Source of the DNA: Streptomyces sp. NRRL S-31
Lineage (GTDB): Bacteria > Actinomycetota > Actinomycetes > Streptomycetales > Streptomycetaceae
Direction of reading: 5' to 3'
NCBI RefSeq assembly: GCF_000718775.1
Contig: NZ_JOCB01000052.1
Span: forward strand, 1-64,000
DNA: 64,000 nt
The notes under the pieces are model-generated. The model was not told the origin of the DNA. It did not search any database and worked only from the letters and a program-made list of their open reading frames with translations. The position numbers were made by a program, and so were the translations under genes. This document shows positions 24,502 through 33,119 of the stretch, piece after piece (positions within the stretch are counted from its first letter, which is position 1; every line of letters begins with the position of its first letter).

Positions 24502-25188
24502 ATGACCGCACGGCCGCTGATCGGTGTGAGCACCTATCTGGAGTCCGGGGCGCGCTGGGGCGTGTGGGAGCTGGAGGCGGCGCTGCTGCCGGCCGCGTAT
24601 CCCCGGCTGGTGCAGCGGGCCGGGGGGCTCACGGCGATGCTGCCGCCGGACGCGCCGGAGCGTGCGGCGGCCACGGTGGCCCGGATCGACGGGCTGGTCA
24701 TCGCGGGCGGCCCGGACGTCGACCCGGCCCGGTACGGCGCCGAGTGCTCCCCGCTCACCGGCCCGCTCGCCCCGGAGCGGGACGCCTGGGAACTGGCGCT
24801 GGTCGAGGCGGCTCTGGCGGCGGGTGTGCCGCTGCTCGGCATCTGCCGGGGCATGCAGCTGCTGAACGTCGCCCTGGGCGGCACCCTGGTCCAGCACCTG
24901 GACGGACACGCGGAGGTGGTCGGCGTGTTCGGCAGGCATCCGGTGAAGCCGGTGCCGGGCACGCTGTACGGCGGCCTCGTCCCGGAGGAGGTGACCGTGG
25001 CGACGTACCACCACCAGGCCGTGGAGCGGCTCGGCGAGGGGCTGGTGCCGTCGGCCTACGCGGCGGACGGCACCGTGGAGGCCGTGGAGCTGCCGGCGGA
25101 CCGGGGCTGGGTGCTGGGGGTGCAGTGGCACCCGGAGCGGGACGAGGACCCGCGCGTCATGCGCGCCCTGGTCGAAGCCGCCTCCTGA
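24502..25188 (+). CDS. Class I gamma-glutamyl hydrolase (peptidase C26, PuuD-like)
   Basis: 228 aa. The triad is Cys115 in LLGICRGMQLLN, His210 and Glu212 in VQWHPERDEDP. IDGLVIAGGPDVDPARYG is typical of gamma-glutamyl-gamma-aminobutyrate hydrolases. It would release glutamate from the gamma-glutamylated end product of the pathway, closing the cycle. It follows the regulator on the same strand after 52 bp with its own ribosome site (GGGAGG), so the two are probably co-transcribed. Confidence 0.88.
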   Translation: MTARPLIGVSTYLESGARWGVWELEAALLPAAYPRLVQRAGGLTAMLPPDAPERAAATVARIDGLVIAGGPDVDPARYGAECSPLTGPLAPERDAWELALVEAALAAGVPLLGICRGMQLLNVALGGTLVQHLDGHAEVVGVFGRHPVKPVPGTLYGGLVPEEVTVATYHHQAVERLGEGLVPSAYAADGTVEAVELPADRGWVLGVQWHPERDEDPRVMRALVEAAS

Positions 25189-25250
25189 GCCTGATCCGCC
25201 CCACACCGGCCCGCCGCACGGGTCCGCGCCCCTCCCGGGCGTCCTCCCCG

Positions 25251-26177
25251 TCAGCCGCGGGTCAGTGACAGCAGTTCCCTGGCCGGACCCGTCGGGCGGT
25301 GGCCCGTCGGCCAGACCGCTCGCAGCGCCCGGCGCAGGGAGACGCCCTCCACCGGGATGCCGACCAGGCGCCGCAGGGCCAGCTCCTCGCCCACCACCAG
25401 TTCGCTGAGGACCGAGGGGCCCGCGCCGGAGACCGCGGACGCCTTCACCGCCGTCGTGGAGGACAGCTCGATCAGCGGCCGGGCCAGGCCGCCGAGCGCC
25501 GCGTCCAGCACCTGGCGGGTGCCGGAGCCGCGTTCCCGCAGGATCAGCGGGGTCGACGCCAGCTCCGCCGCCGTCAGGGGCCGTCGGCGGCGGGCCCAGG
25601 GGTGACCGGGTGCGGTGACCACGATCAGCCGGTCGTGGGCGATGACCGCGGAGTCCAGACCGGTGGGCACGGTCAGGCCCTCGACGAAGCCGAGGTCCGC
25701 CTCGCCGGCCAGCAGCAGTTCCGCGACCTTCGCCGAGTTGCCGGCGAGCAGCGAGACGGCCGTGTCGGGCCGCTCGGCGTGCAGCGCCAGGAGCCAGCCG
25801 GGCAGCAGGTACTCGGCGATGGTCATGCTCGCCGCGACCCGGAGCCGGGAGTCCCGCCGGTCCCGCAGCGCCCGCGCGCCCGCGTCGAAGGCCGCCGCCG
25901 CCTCCACCACCCGGCGCGCCCAGTCCGTGACCAGGGCGCCCGCGTCGGTGAGCCGGGAGCCGCGCGGTGAGCGGTCGACGAGGGCCACGCCCAGCTGCCG
26001 CTCCATGGAGCGCAGCCGGCTGCTGGCGGCCGGCTGGGTGATGCCCACCTCGCGCGCCGCCGCGCCCAGGCTGCCCAGCCGCGCCACCGCGAGCAGCAGT
26101 TCCAGCGCGCCCAGGTCCGGCACCCGGTGCGCCAGTGATCCGGTGCGTCCGTGCTGGGGTCCCTCGGCCACGCTCAT
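25251..26177 (-). CDS. LysR-family transcriptional regulator
   Basis: 308 aa. The N-terminal helix-turn-helix (LELLLAVARLGSLGAAAREVGITQPAASSRLRSMERQLGVALVDRS) is canonical, and a periplasmic-binding-like effector domain fills the rest. Divergent from the TDT transporter with a 70-bp gap, the classical layout for a LysR protein controlling its neighbour. The start ATG is embedded in a palindrome (26175-26191), suggesting autoregulation. Confidence 0.92.
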   Translation of the reverse strand: MSVAEGPQHGRTGSLAHRVPDLGALELLLAVARLGSLGAAAREVGITQPAASSRLRSMERQLGVALVDRSPRGSRLTDAGALVTDWARRVVEAAAAFDAGARALRDRRDSRLRVAASMTIAEYLLPGWLLALHAERPDTAVSLLAGNSAKVAELLLAGEADLGFVEGLTVPTGLDSAVIAHDRLIVVTAPGHPWARRRRPLTAAELASTPLILRERGSGTRQVLDAALGGLARPLIELSSTTAVKASAVSGAGPSVLSELVVGEELALRRLVGIPVEGVSLRRALRAVWPTGHRPTGPARELLSLTRG

Positions 26178-26191
26178 AAGACCAGCTTATG
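26175..26191. promoter_or_regulatory. Probable LysR operator overlapping the lysR start codon
   Basis: CATAAG-ACCAG-CTTATG is a perfect 6-bp palindrome with a 5-bp spacer and fits the LysR T-N11-A rule. It includes the lysR start codon and lies 57 bp before the divergent transporter ATG. Confidence 0.65.
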
Positions 26192-26247
26192 TCCTCATAG
26201 ACGGGAACCGGCTGGTCAGGGACGACCGGCGGCAGGACCGTTGAGCC

Positions 26248-27405
26248 ATGATCACCGCCGCCCCGCTCCCGCCCCCGTCCCGCGCCGGCCTGCTCCGTCA
26301 GCTCCGGCCGAACTGGTACGCCGCCGTCATGGGCACCGCGGTCCTCGCCTCGGCCGGCGTCGCGCTGCCCGCGCCGGGGAACGGGCCGCGCGGGGTCCTG
26401 GCGGCCGTCTGGGCGCTGTCCCTGCTGATGCTGCTGGTGCTGCTGACCGCCCGGGCCGCGCACTGGGCCCGCCACCGCGACCAGGCCCGCGCCCAGCTCC
26501 GGGACCCGGCGGTGGCCCCCTTCTACGGCTGTCTGGCGATGGCCCTGCTGGCGGTGGGCGGCGGCGCGCTGACGGCCGGCCGGGAGCTGATCGGCACCCG
26601 GGCGGCCGTCGCCCTGGACACCGTGCTGTTCACCGCCGGTACGGCGGCCGGGCTCGGGGCCGCCGTCGCGGTGCCGTACCTGTTGGCCGTACGGCACCGC
26701 GCCGAGCCCGCCGAGGCCACCCCGGTGTGGCTGCTGCCGCTGGTCGCGCCCATGGTGTCGGCCGCGCTCGGCCCGCTGCTGGTGCCGCACCTGCCGCCGG
26801 GGCAGCCCCGGGAGACCCTGCTGCTGGCGTGCTTCGCGCTGTTCGGGCTGAGCCTGCTGGCCGTGCTGCTGACGTTGCCGCTGGTCTTCGGCCGGCTGCT
26901 CACCGCCGGCCCGCTGCCGCTCGCCCTCACCCCGACCCTGTTCCTGGTCCTCGGCCCGCTGGGGCAGTCCGCCACGGCCGTCGGCGCGGTCGCGCACGCC
27001 GCCCCCGGGGTCGTGCCGGCCCCGTACGACCACGGTCTGCTCGTCCTGGCCGTGCTGTACGGGGTGCCGGTCATGGGCTTCGCCCTGCTGTGGCTGGCGT
27101 TCGCGACGGCGCACGTGGTGCGGGCCCGGCGGCGGGGCATGGGCTTCTCCCTGACGTGGTGGTCGTTCACCTTCCCGGTCGGCACCTGTGTCACGGGCGC
27201 GGCGACGCTCGCCCGGCACACCGGCCTCGCGGCGTACGACGCGCTGGCCGCCGTCCTGTACGGCGTCCTCGTCCTCGCCTGGCTCGCGGCGGCGGCCGGG
27301 ACGGTACGCGGTCTGGTCAGCGGCGAGCTGCTCGCAGGGCCGCGGCCAGTACCCGCGGCGCTTCGGCCAGCGACGGGCCGTACCACGTCAGGTGCCGTCC
27401 GCTGA
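26248..27405 (+). CDS. TDT-family membrane transporter (TehA/SLAC1-like)
   Basis: 385 aa. It starts with a conserved FRQLRPNWYAAVMGTAV-like segment (LLRQLRPNWYAAVMGTAVL) and has about ten hydrophobic helices, for example VLAAVWALSLLMLLVLL and ALFGLSLLAVLLTLPLVFG. It also has WWSFTFPVGTCVTG, a hallmark of the tellurite-resistance/dicarboxylate transporter family. Relatives export or channel dicarboxylates, sulfite or anions; the substrate here is unknown. The last 30 residues are hydrophilic and are encoded over the 3' end of the convergent gene, an 89-bp overlap. Confidence 0.85.
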   Translation: MITAAPLPPPSRAGLLRQLRPNWYAAVMGTAVLASAGVALPAPGNGPRGVLAAVWALSLLMLLVLLTARAAHWARHRDQARAQLRDPAVAPFYGCLAMALLAVGGGALTAGRELIGTRAAVALDTVLFTAGTAAGLGAAVAVPYLLAVRHRAEPAEATPVWLLPLVAPMVSAALGPLLVPHLPPGQPRETLLLACFALFGLSLLAVLLTLPLVFGRLLTAGPLPLALTPTLFLVLGPLGQSATAVGAVAHAAPGVVPAPYDHGLLVLAVLYGVPVMGFALLWLAFATAHVVRARRRGMGFSLTWWSFTFPVGTCVTGAATLARHTGLAAYDALAAVLYGVLVLAWLAAAAGTVRGLVSGELLAGPRPVPAALRPATGRTTSGAVR

Positions 27406-28063
27406 CCAGCGCGCAGGGCAGCCCGGGGAACGCCTCGGGGCCGTCGTCGGCGGTGAACCGGTAGGGCTCGTCGGGCAGCACCACCAGGTCGGGGCGGGCC
27501 GCGCGCAGTTCGTCGAGCGGGACGCGGGGGTAGCGCTCGGGGTGGGCGGCGTACAGGTGGTCCACCCCGAGGCGGGCCAGGACGTCGCCCGCGAAGGTGT
27601 CCCGGCCGAGGACCATCCAGGGGCGGCGCCAGACCGGTACCACCGCCCGGACCCGCCGGGCCGGCCGGGGCAGGGCCGTCCACACCGACTCGGCCCGTTC
27701 CAGCCAGCGCGGCCGTCCCGGCGCGCCGCACGCGGTGAGCACCCGGTCCAGTTCGGTGAGGGCCTGCGGGACGCCGCGCACCTCGGTGACCAGCACCCGG
27801 AGCCCGGCCGCGCGGAGGGCGTCGAGGTCGGCGGGGCGGTTCTCCTCCTCGTTGGCGATCACCAGGTCGGGGGCGAGGGAGACGATCCGGTCCGGGTCCG
27901 GGTTCTTCGTCCCGCCGATCCGGGTGACGTCCAGCCCCGCCGGCCGGACGCACCAGTCGGTGGCGCCGACGAGGACGCCGGGCAGGGTCACCGCGACGGC
28001 CTCGGTGAGGGAGGGGACCAGGGAGACGACCCGCGGCACGCCGTCCGTCACACCCGTCGTCAC
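27317..28063 (-). CDS. BtuF-like helical-backbone metal/cobalamin-binding protein without a signal peptide
   Basis: 248 aa. RVVSLVPSLTEAV, ATDWCVRPAG, IGGTKNPDPDRIVSLAPDLVIANEEEN and ARPDLVVLPDEPYRFTADD are typical of periplasmic binding proteins for cobalamin or iron. The N-terminus (MTTGVTDGVPRVVSL) has no signal peptide or lipobox, so it would stay in the cytoplasm unless the start is wrong; the next upstream gene leaves no room for an extension. No ABC permease or ATPase lies nearby. Fourteen bases separate it from the upstream XRE-cupin regulator, so they form an operon. Confidence 0.8.
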   Translation of the reverse strand: MTTGVTDGVPRVVSLVPSLTEAVAVTLPGVLVGATDWCVRPAGLDVTRIGGTKNPDPDRIVSLAPDLVIANEEENRPADLDALRAAGLRVLVTEVRGVPQALTELDRVLTACGAPGRPRWLERAESVWTALPRPARRVRAVVPVWRRPWMVLGRDTFAGDVLARLGVDHLYAAHPERYPRVPLDELRAARPDLVVLPDEPYRFTADDGPEAFPGLPCALVSGRHLTWYGPSLAEAPRVLAAALRAARR

Positions 28064-28077
28064 CTCCCGCCCCGCGC

Positions 28078-28650
28078 TCAGCGCGACCGGTCCTGGACCG
28101 CCTCGATGTGCTCGGCGACGGCCACCACGATGACCCGGGTGTCCGGGACCGTCGCCCGCCAGCGGTGCCGGACCCCGCCGGTCAGGTACAGGGTGTCACC
28201 GCGGCCGAGGCGGTAGGCGCGGCCCTCCGCCTCGATCTCCACCGCGCCGTCGGCGACGTACATCAGCTCGTCGTTGCGGTGCTGGAACTCGCGGCGGGCG
28301 TCGTGGTCGCCGGTGAACTCGGAGGCGTGCAGCTGGTGGTGGCCGCGGACCAGCGGACGGGTGCGCGGGTCGAAGTCGTCCTCGGGGAGCGGCTCGGCGC
28401 GGACGACGTCCACGCTGGCCGCCGGGTCGGCGGCGGCGAGGAGTTCGACGGCCGTCGTGCGCAGCGCGTCGGCCAGCTTCTCCAGGGAGGTGCGGCTCGG
28501 GCGGGCCCGGTCGTTCTCGACCTGGCTGAGGAAGGGCACCGACAGGCCGGTGCGCTCGGCCACGACCGCGAGGGTCAGCTCCAGCGCGCGGCGGCGCCGC
28601 CGGACGGCCGCGCCCACCCGCACGGGCTGCTGCTCTTTGTGGTCGCCCAT
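28078..28650 (-). CDS. XRE-family regulator with C-terminal cupin domain
   Basis: 190 aa from ATG 28650, with GGAG four bases upstream; a 16-residue upstream extension is unsupported. The HTH is at about 10-65 (VGAAVRRRRRALELTLAVVAERTGLSVPFLSQVENDRARPSRTSLEKLADAL). The cupin is at about 110-185 (HRNDELMYVADGAVEIEAEGRAYRLGRGDTLYLTGGVRHRW), with His/Glu/His metal-type positions. This architecture senses a small molecule. A TAGGGT -10-like element lies at 28732-28737. Confidence 0.9.
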   Translation of the reverse strand: MGDHKEQQPVRVGAAVRRRRRALELTLAVVAERTGLSVPFLSQVENDRARPSRTSLEKLADALRTTAVELLAAADPAASVDVVRAEPLPEDDFDPRTRPLVRGHHQLHASEFTGDHDARREFQHRNDELMYVADGAVEIEAEGRAYRLGRGDTLYLTGGVRHRWRATVPDTRVIVVAVAEHIEAVQDRSR

Positions 28651-29033
28651 CGCTCCGGCTCCCTCCCTCGCTCGTCGTACCGCTGTCCGGGTGCCCACGT
28701 GCGGGCGGCCCTCTTCTGATGACTTCTCTGCACCCTACGCATGTTCGGCAAACCGTTTCACGCGGGTGTCACATCCCCGTCACCCCCGTGATCGCCGACC
28801 TCCACTGTTCGCGCCAGGGTGCGGGGCCCGGGGCCGGCCGCGGGACCGGGCGCCCGGGCGGACGAAGACGCCGACCAGCCGGGCCGGGTGCCCGGCCGCG
28901 CACCCGGATTCACCACGGGCGGTGATTGGCCTGATCTGTGCGCAGGCGGTACGCCACGGGGGGCGGGCGGCACCGGACGCGCGTCGGCGTCCGGCGGCAC
29001 CCGCCCCCCGGGAGGCGGTCCGGGCCGGTCAGG
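28651..29033. other. Intergenic region, no gene seen
   Basis: 383 bp between the XRE-cupin gene start and the end of the betaine transporter. The short frames in it lack ribosome sites. It should hold the XRE promoter (TAGGGT at 28732-28737 on the minus strand). GC-rich tracts at 28810-28880 could form structure, but I see no clean terminator. Confidence 0.5.
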
Positions 29034-30848
29034 TCACCCGGCCGCCTGGCTCATGGCGCCGTCCCCGGCGACGGGGGCCCACTTGTCGAGCAGCCCCGGG
29101 TGTTCCCGCAGCCAGCCGCGGACGGCGTCCTGCTCCCCGCCCTTGCCGGCCTTCTGGATCCGCGCCTCCAGGCTCGTCAGCTGCTCCTCGGTCATGGAGA
29201 AGTCCCGCAGCCACCGGCCGACCCGCGGGTTGTCGGCGGCGAAGCCCTTGCGCGCCAGGGTGTGCACGCCGTCGCCCTCGCCCCAGGCGCCCTCGGGGTC
29301 CTTCAGCTTCTTCAGACCGTAGTCGCTGTAGGCCCAGTGCGGGGACCACAGGGTGACGACGACCGGCTGCCTGCGGCCGTAGGCGCGCTTCAGCTCGGCG
29401 AGCATGGCGGGTGTGGAGCCGTCGACGACGTCGTACGTGCCCGCCAGGCCGTACTCCTTCAGCACCTTCTTCTTCAGCAGGCTCATCATGCCCGCGCTGG
29501 GCTCGATGCCGATGATCTTCCCGGAGAACTCGGAGGCGTGGTCCTTGAGGTCCGCCAGGGAGTTCACGTCCTTGACATAGGAGGGGACGGTCAGCTCCAG
29601 GGAGGTGGGGCCGTACCACTTGCCGAGGTCTTCCAGCCGCTCGCCGTACTTCGCCCAGTACTCGGCGTGGGTGGTGGGCAGCCAGGAGTCGGTCTGGAAG
29701 TCGAGCTGGCCGGTGGCGAGGCCGGTGTATAGGGGACCGGCCGCGTACTGGGTGGTGGTCACCTCGAAGCCGCGCTCCTGGAGGATCTCCTTCCAGAGGA
29801 ACGTGGAGGCGATGCCCTCGTCCCAGGGGATGTACCCGATCCTGATCTCCTTGCCCTTGCCGACGTCGGTGCCGGAGGCCTCGGAGGTGCCGGCGGACGG
29901 GCCGAAGAGGCCGATCCCGCCCGCGACGAGGGCGAGGACGACGACACCGGCGAGGGCGACGGCCGGGCGCGGACGGTACGACCACGCGCGCGTGCGCTCC
30001 TTCGCGGCGGCCCTGCGGCCCAGCGGGGAGAGCTGGGCGCCGAGCGCGCCGGTGACGCGGTCCAGGTAGACGGCGAGGACGACGATGCCGACGCCCGCCT
30101 CGAAGCCGTAGCCGATGTCGACCTGGCCGATGGCCTGGTTCACGGCGCCGCCGAGGCCGCCGGTGCCGACCATGCCGGCGATGACCACCATGGACAGGCC
30201 CAGCATGATCACCTGGTTGACGCCGGCCATGATGGTCGGCAGGGCGAGCGGCAGCTGGACCCGCCACAGGATGGCGCGCGGGGTGGTGCCGAACGCCTCG
30301 GCGGCCTCGACCAGCTCGGCGTCGACCTGGCGGATGCCCAGCTCGGTCATGCGGACGCCGGGGGCGAGCGCGAAGATCAGGGTGGCGACGACACCGGGGG
30401 CGGTGCCGAGGCCGAAGAACAGCATGGCCGGGATCAGCAGGACCATCGACGGCATGGTCTGGAGCAGGTCCAGGACGGGGCGCACGATCGCGCTGACCGC
30501 CTGCGAGCGGGCCGCCCGGATGCCCAGCGGGACGGAGATCACCAGGGCGATCACGGTCGCCACGAGCACCAGGGCGAGCGTGGACATGGCCTGGTCCCAC
30601 AGGTCCAGTGAGTCCACGAGGGCGAACCCGGCGAAGGCGAGCACGCCGGCGGGCAGTCCGCGCAGCCACCAGGCGACGACGGCGAGGATGCCCGCCATCA
30701 GCAGCGGCTGGGGGGCGGCGAGCACCGCGTCGATGCCGTCGTACATGCCCTCCATGACCGCCTTGACGGCGTCGAACAGCCAGGAGAGGTGGCCGACCAG
30801 CCAGTCGACGCCGGAGTCGACCCAGTCGCCGAGGTGGATCCTAGGCAC
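29034..30848 (-). CDS. Glycine betaine/proline ABC transporter, fused permease and substrate-binding protein
   Basis: 604 aa, starting GTG 30848. Residues 1-270 are a ProW/OpuAB-type permease (LVATVIALVISVPLGI, PAMLFFGLGTAPGVVATLIFALAPGVRMTELGIRQVD, the EAA loop ELVEAAEAFGTTPRAILWRVQLPLALP). A further helix at about 300-318 leads to an external OpuAC/ProX domain (IRIGYIPWDEGIASTFLWKEIL, WLPTTHAEYW, WSPHWAY) with the Trp residues that cage quaternary amines. It imports compatible solutes in osmotic stress. It overlaps the ATPase gene by 8 bp. Confidence 0.92.
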   Translation of the reverse strand: MPRIHLGDWVDSGVDWLVGHLSWLFDAVKAVMEGMYDGIDAVLAAPQPLLMAGILAVVAWWLRGLPAGVLAFAGFALVDSLDLWDQAMSTLALVLVATVIALVISVPLGIRAARSQAVSAIVRPVLDLLQTMPSMVLLIPAMLFFGLGTAPGVVATLIFALAPGVRMTELGIRQVDAELVEAAEAFGTTPRAILWRVQLPLALPTIMAGVNQVIMLGLSMVVIAGMVGTGGLGGAVNQAIGQVDIGYGFEAGVGIVVLAVYLDRVTGALGAQLSPLGRRAAAKERTRAWSYRPRPAVALAGVVVLALVAGGIGLFGPSAGTSEASGTDVGKGKEIRIGYIPWDEGIASTFLWKEILQERGFEVTTTQYAAGPLYTGLATGQLDFQTDSWLPTTHAEYWAKYGERLEDLGKWYGPTSLELTVPSYVKDVNSLADLKDHASEFSGKIIGIEPSAGMMSLLKKKVLKEYGLAGTYDVVDGSTPAMLAELKRAYGRRQPVVVTLWSPHWAYSDYGLKKLKDPEGAWGEGDGVHTLARKGFAADNPRVGRWLRDFSMTEEQLTSLEARIQKAGKGGEQDAVRGWLREHPGLLDKWAPVAGDGAMSQAAG

Positions 30849-31917
30849 GGCCGATCACCTTCCCGTCCGGGTGGTCGCAGGCCACGGGAGCGGCCGGCTC
30901 GTCGCCGAGGAAGCCGACCAGCCGCTGCCTGGGCACGACACCGACGACCCGGTTCGCCTCGTCCACGACGCTGACGCGGTGCGTCAGCCGGGCGCTGATC
31001 GCGCACAGTTCGGTGAACGGCGTCCCGGGCGTCGCGGTCTCGCAGCCGCACAGCGGGGCGTCACCGTTGACCGAGGTGTCCATCAGGGCGCCCGCCGTCA
31101 GCACGCGGGAGCGGTCGACGTCCTGGACGAAGGAGGCCACGTAGTCGCCCTCGGGGCGCAGCAGGATGTCCTCGGCGGTGCCGGTCTGGACGATGCGCCC
31201 GTCGCGCATGACGGCGATGCGGTCGCCGAGCCGCATCGCCTCGTTGAGGTCGTGGGTGATGAAGACGATGGTCTTCCGCAGCGTCTTCTGGAGCTCCAGC
31301 AGCTGGTCCTGCATGTCCCGGCGGATCAGCGGGTCCAGGGCGCTGAAGGACTCGTCCATCAGCAGCAGGTCGGCGTCGGTGGCGAGGGCGCGGGCGAGGC
31401 CGACGCGCTGCTGCATGCCGCCGGACAGCTCGTCGGGCCAGGACTCCTCCCAGCCGGCCAGGCCGCACAGGGCGAGCGCCTCGTCGGCGCGGCGCTCGCG
31501 CTCGGCGCGGGGCACGCCCTGCACTTCCAGGCCGTAGGCGGCGTTGTCGCGGACGCTGCGGTGCGGGAAGAGCGCGAAGTGCTGGAAGACCATGCTGATC
31601 TTCTTCGAGCGCAGCTCGCGCAGCGCCCGGTCGTCGAGGGCGGTCAGGTCCCGCCCGTCGAAGCGCACGCTGCCCGCGGTGGGCTCCAGCAGCCCGTTGA
31701 GCATGCGCAGCAGGGTGGACTTGCCGGAGCCCGACAGCCCCATGACGACGAAGATCTCGCCCGCCTCGACGCGGAAGGAGGCGTCGATCACGGCGGCCGT
31801 CGTGCCGTCGGCGCGCAGCTCCGTGCGGTCGGCGCCCTTCCGCAGCCGCTCCACCGCCTCGTCCGGTCTTCTTCCGAACACCTTGTACAGATGCTCTGCC
31901 TCAAGCCTGGGTGACAC
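30841..31917 (-). CDS. Glycine betaine/proline ABC transporter ATP-binding protein with CBS segment
   Basis: 358 aa from GTG 31917, with GAGAGG upstream. Walker A is GLSGSGKST, the Q-loop SMVFQHFALFPH, the signature LSGGMQQRVGLARAL, Walker B LLLMDESFSALDP and the switch His FITHDLNEA. The C-terminal about 80 residues (SVNGDAPLCGCETATPGTPFTELCAISARLTHRVSVVDEANRVVGVVPRQRLVGFLG) look like a CBS module, which in OpuA senses ionic strength. The family pairs it with the downstream fused permease. Confidence 0.93.
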   Translation of the reverse strand: MSPRLEAEHLYKVFGRRPDEAVERLRKGADRTELRADGTTAAVIDASFRVEAGEIFVVMGLSGSGKSTLLRMLNGLLEPTAGSVRFDGRDLTALDDRALRELRSKKISMVFQHFALFPHRSVRDNAAYGLEVQGVPRAERERRADEALALCGLAGWEESWPDELSGGMQQRVGLARALATDADLLLMDESFSALDPLIRRDMQDQLLELQKTLRKTIVFITHDLNEAMRLGDRIAVMRDGRIVQTGTAEDILLRPEGDYVASFVQDVDRSRVLTAGALMDTSVNGDAPLCGCETATPGTPFTELCAISARLTHRVSVVDEANRVVGVVPRQRLVGFLGDEPAAPVACDHPDGKVIGRA

Positions 31918-32134
31918 GCGCACCTCTCGTCTTCGGGGACAGGACAGAGGCCGCGCCTCCCCAGGTCGGACCTGGGCAAACGCGCGAGTGGCCGGACTCA
32001 CGGCGATGCGCAGCACGCAACGCGTTCCGGACACGCACACCATGCGTTCCGGACACGCGCACGGCGGGTGCCGGGCGGCACGCGACGGCCTTGGGGGGCG
32101 GTCCGCTGTCGGTGCCGTACGGCATGATGCGAGC

Positions 32135-33055
32135 GTGACCGGACGACTGATGCTCCTCGACACCGCCTCGCTGTACTTCCGCGCCTACTTCGGCGTCCCG
32201 GACTCCGTGAAGGCGCCGGACGGCACGCCCGTCAACGCGGTGCGCGGGCTGCTGGACTTCATCGACCGGCTGGTCAAGGACCACCGGCCGGAGCACCTGG
32301 TGGCCTGTATGGACGCCGACTGGCGCCCGCGGTGGCGGGTGGACCTCATCCCGACCTACAAGGCGCACCGGGTGGCCGAGGAGCGCCCGGACGCGGCGGA
32401 CCGGGAGGAGGTGCCGGACACCCTCGCCCCGCAGGTGCCGGTGATCGAGGACGTGCTGGACGCGATCGGCATCGCGCGCGTCGGGGTGGCGGGGTTCGAG
32501 GCGGACGACGTGATCGGCACGTTCACGGCGCGGGCCGGCGGCCCGGTGGACATCGTCACCGGCGACCGCGATCTGTACCAGCTGGTGGACGACGAGCGGG
32601 GCGTCCGGGTGCTGTATCCGCTGAAGGGCGTCGGCACGCTCCAGCTCACCGACGAGGCGGTGCTGCGCGAGAAGTATGGCGTCGACGGGCGGGGGTACGC
32701 GGATCTGGCGCTGCTGCGCGGCGACCCGAGCGACGGCCTGCCGGGCGTGCCCGGCATCGGCGAGAAGACGGCCGCCAAGCTGCTCGCCGAGTTCGGCGAT
32801 CTGGCCGGGATCGTGGCGGCGGCCGACGACCCGCGGGCGCGGCTCACGCCGTCGCAGCGCAAGCGGCTCACCGAGGCCCGGCCGTACCTGGCGGTGGCGC
32901 CGAAGGTGGTGCGGGTGGCCGGTGACGTGCCGCTGCCGGACGTCGGCACCGCCCTGCCGCGCGCCCCGCGCGATCCGGCGGCGCTGGAGGAGCTGGCGCG
33001 GCGGTGGGGTCTGGGCGGCTCGCTGGAGCGGCTGCTCGGCACGCTGGCGCGCTGA
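32135..33055 (+). CDS. 5'-3' exonuclease (Pol I 5'-nuclease-like, FEN family)
   Basis: 306 aa from GTG 32135. Metal-binding motifs: LMLLDTASLYFRAYFG, VACMDADWRPRWR...YKAHR, GFEADDVIGT, IVTGDRDLYQLV, LRGDPSDGLPGVPGIGEKTAAKLLAEFG (helix-hairpin-helix). It is a stand-alone version of the DNA polymerase I 5'-nuclease domain that would remove RNA primers or flaps. A CATGAT box lies six bases before the GTG and there is no ribosome site, so leaderless translation is possible. Divergent from the betaine ATPase gene. Confidence 0.9.
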   Translation: MTGRLMLLDTASLYFRAYFGVPDSVKAPDGTPVNAVRGLLDFIDRLVKDHRPEHLVACMDADWRPRWRVDLIPTYKAHRVAEERPDAADREEVPDTLAPQVPVIEDVLDAIGIARVGVAGFEADDVIGTFTARAGGPVDIVTGDRDLYQLVDDERGVRVLYPLKGVGTLQLTDEAVLREKYGVDGRGYADLALLRGDPSDGLPGVPGIGEKTAAKLLAEFGDLAGIVAAADDPRARLTPSQRKRLTEARPYLAVAPKVVRVAGDVPLPDVGTALPRAPRDPAALEELARRWGLGGSLERLLGTLAR

Positions 33056-33119
33056 CCCGGCCGGCGCCGAGCGGAATATTCCGGCAAAGGGCTTCCATCG
33101 GCGTCCCGGCAAGGGGGTG

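Noticed and set aside
24277..27219. 980-aa minus-strand frame spanning the C26 hydrolase, LysR and TDT genes
   Set aside because: It crosses three well-supported genes in other frames; composition is typical of a shadow.
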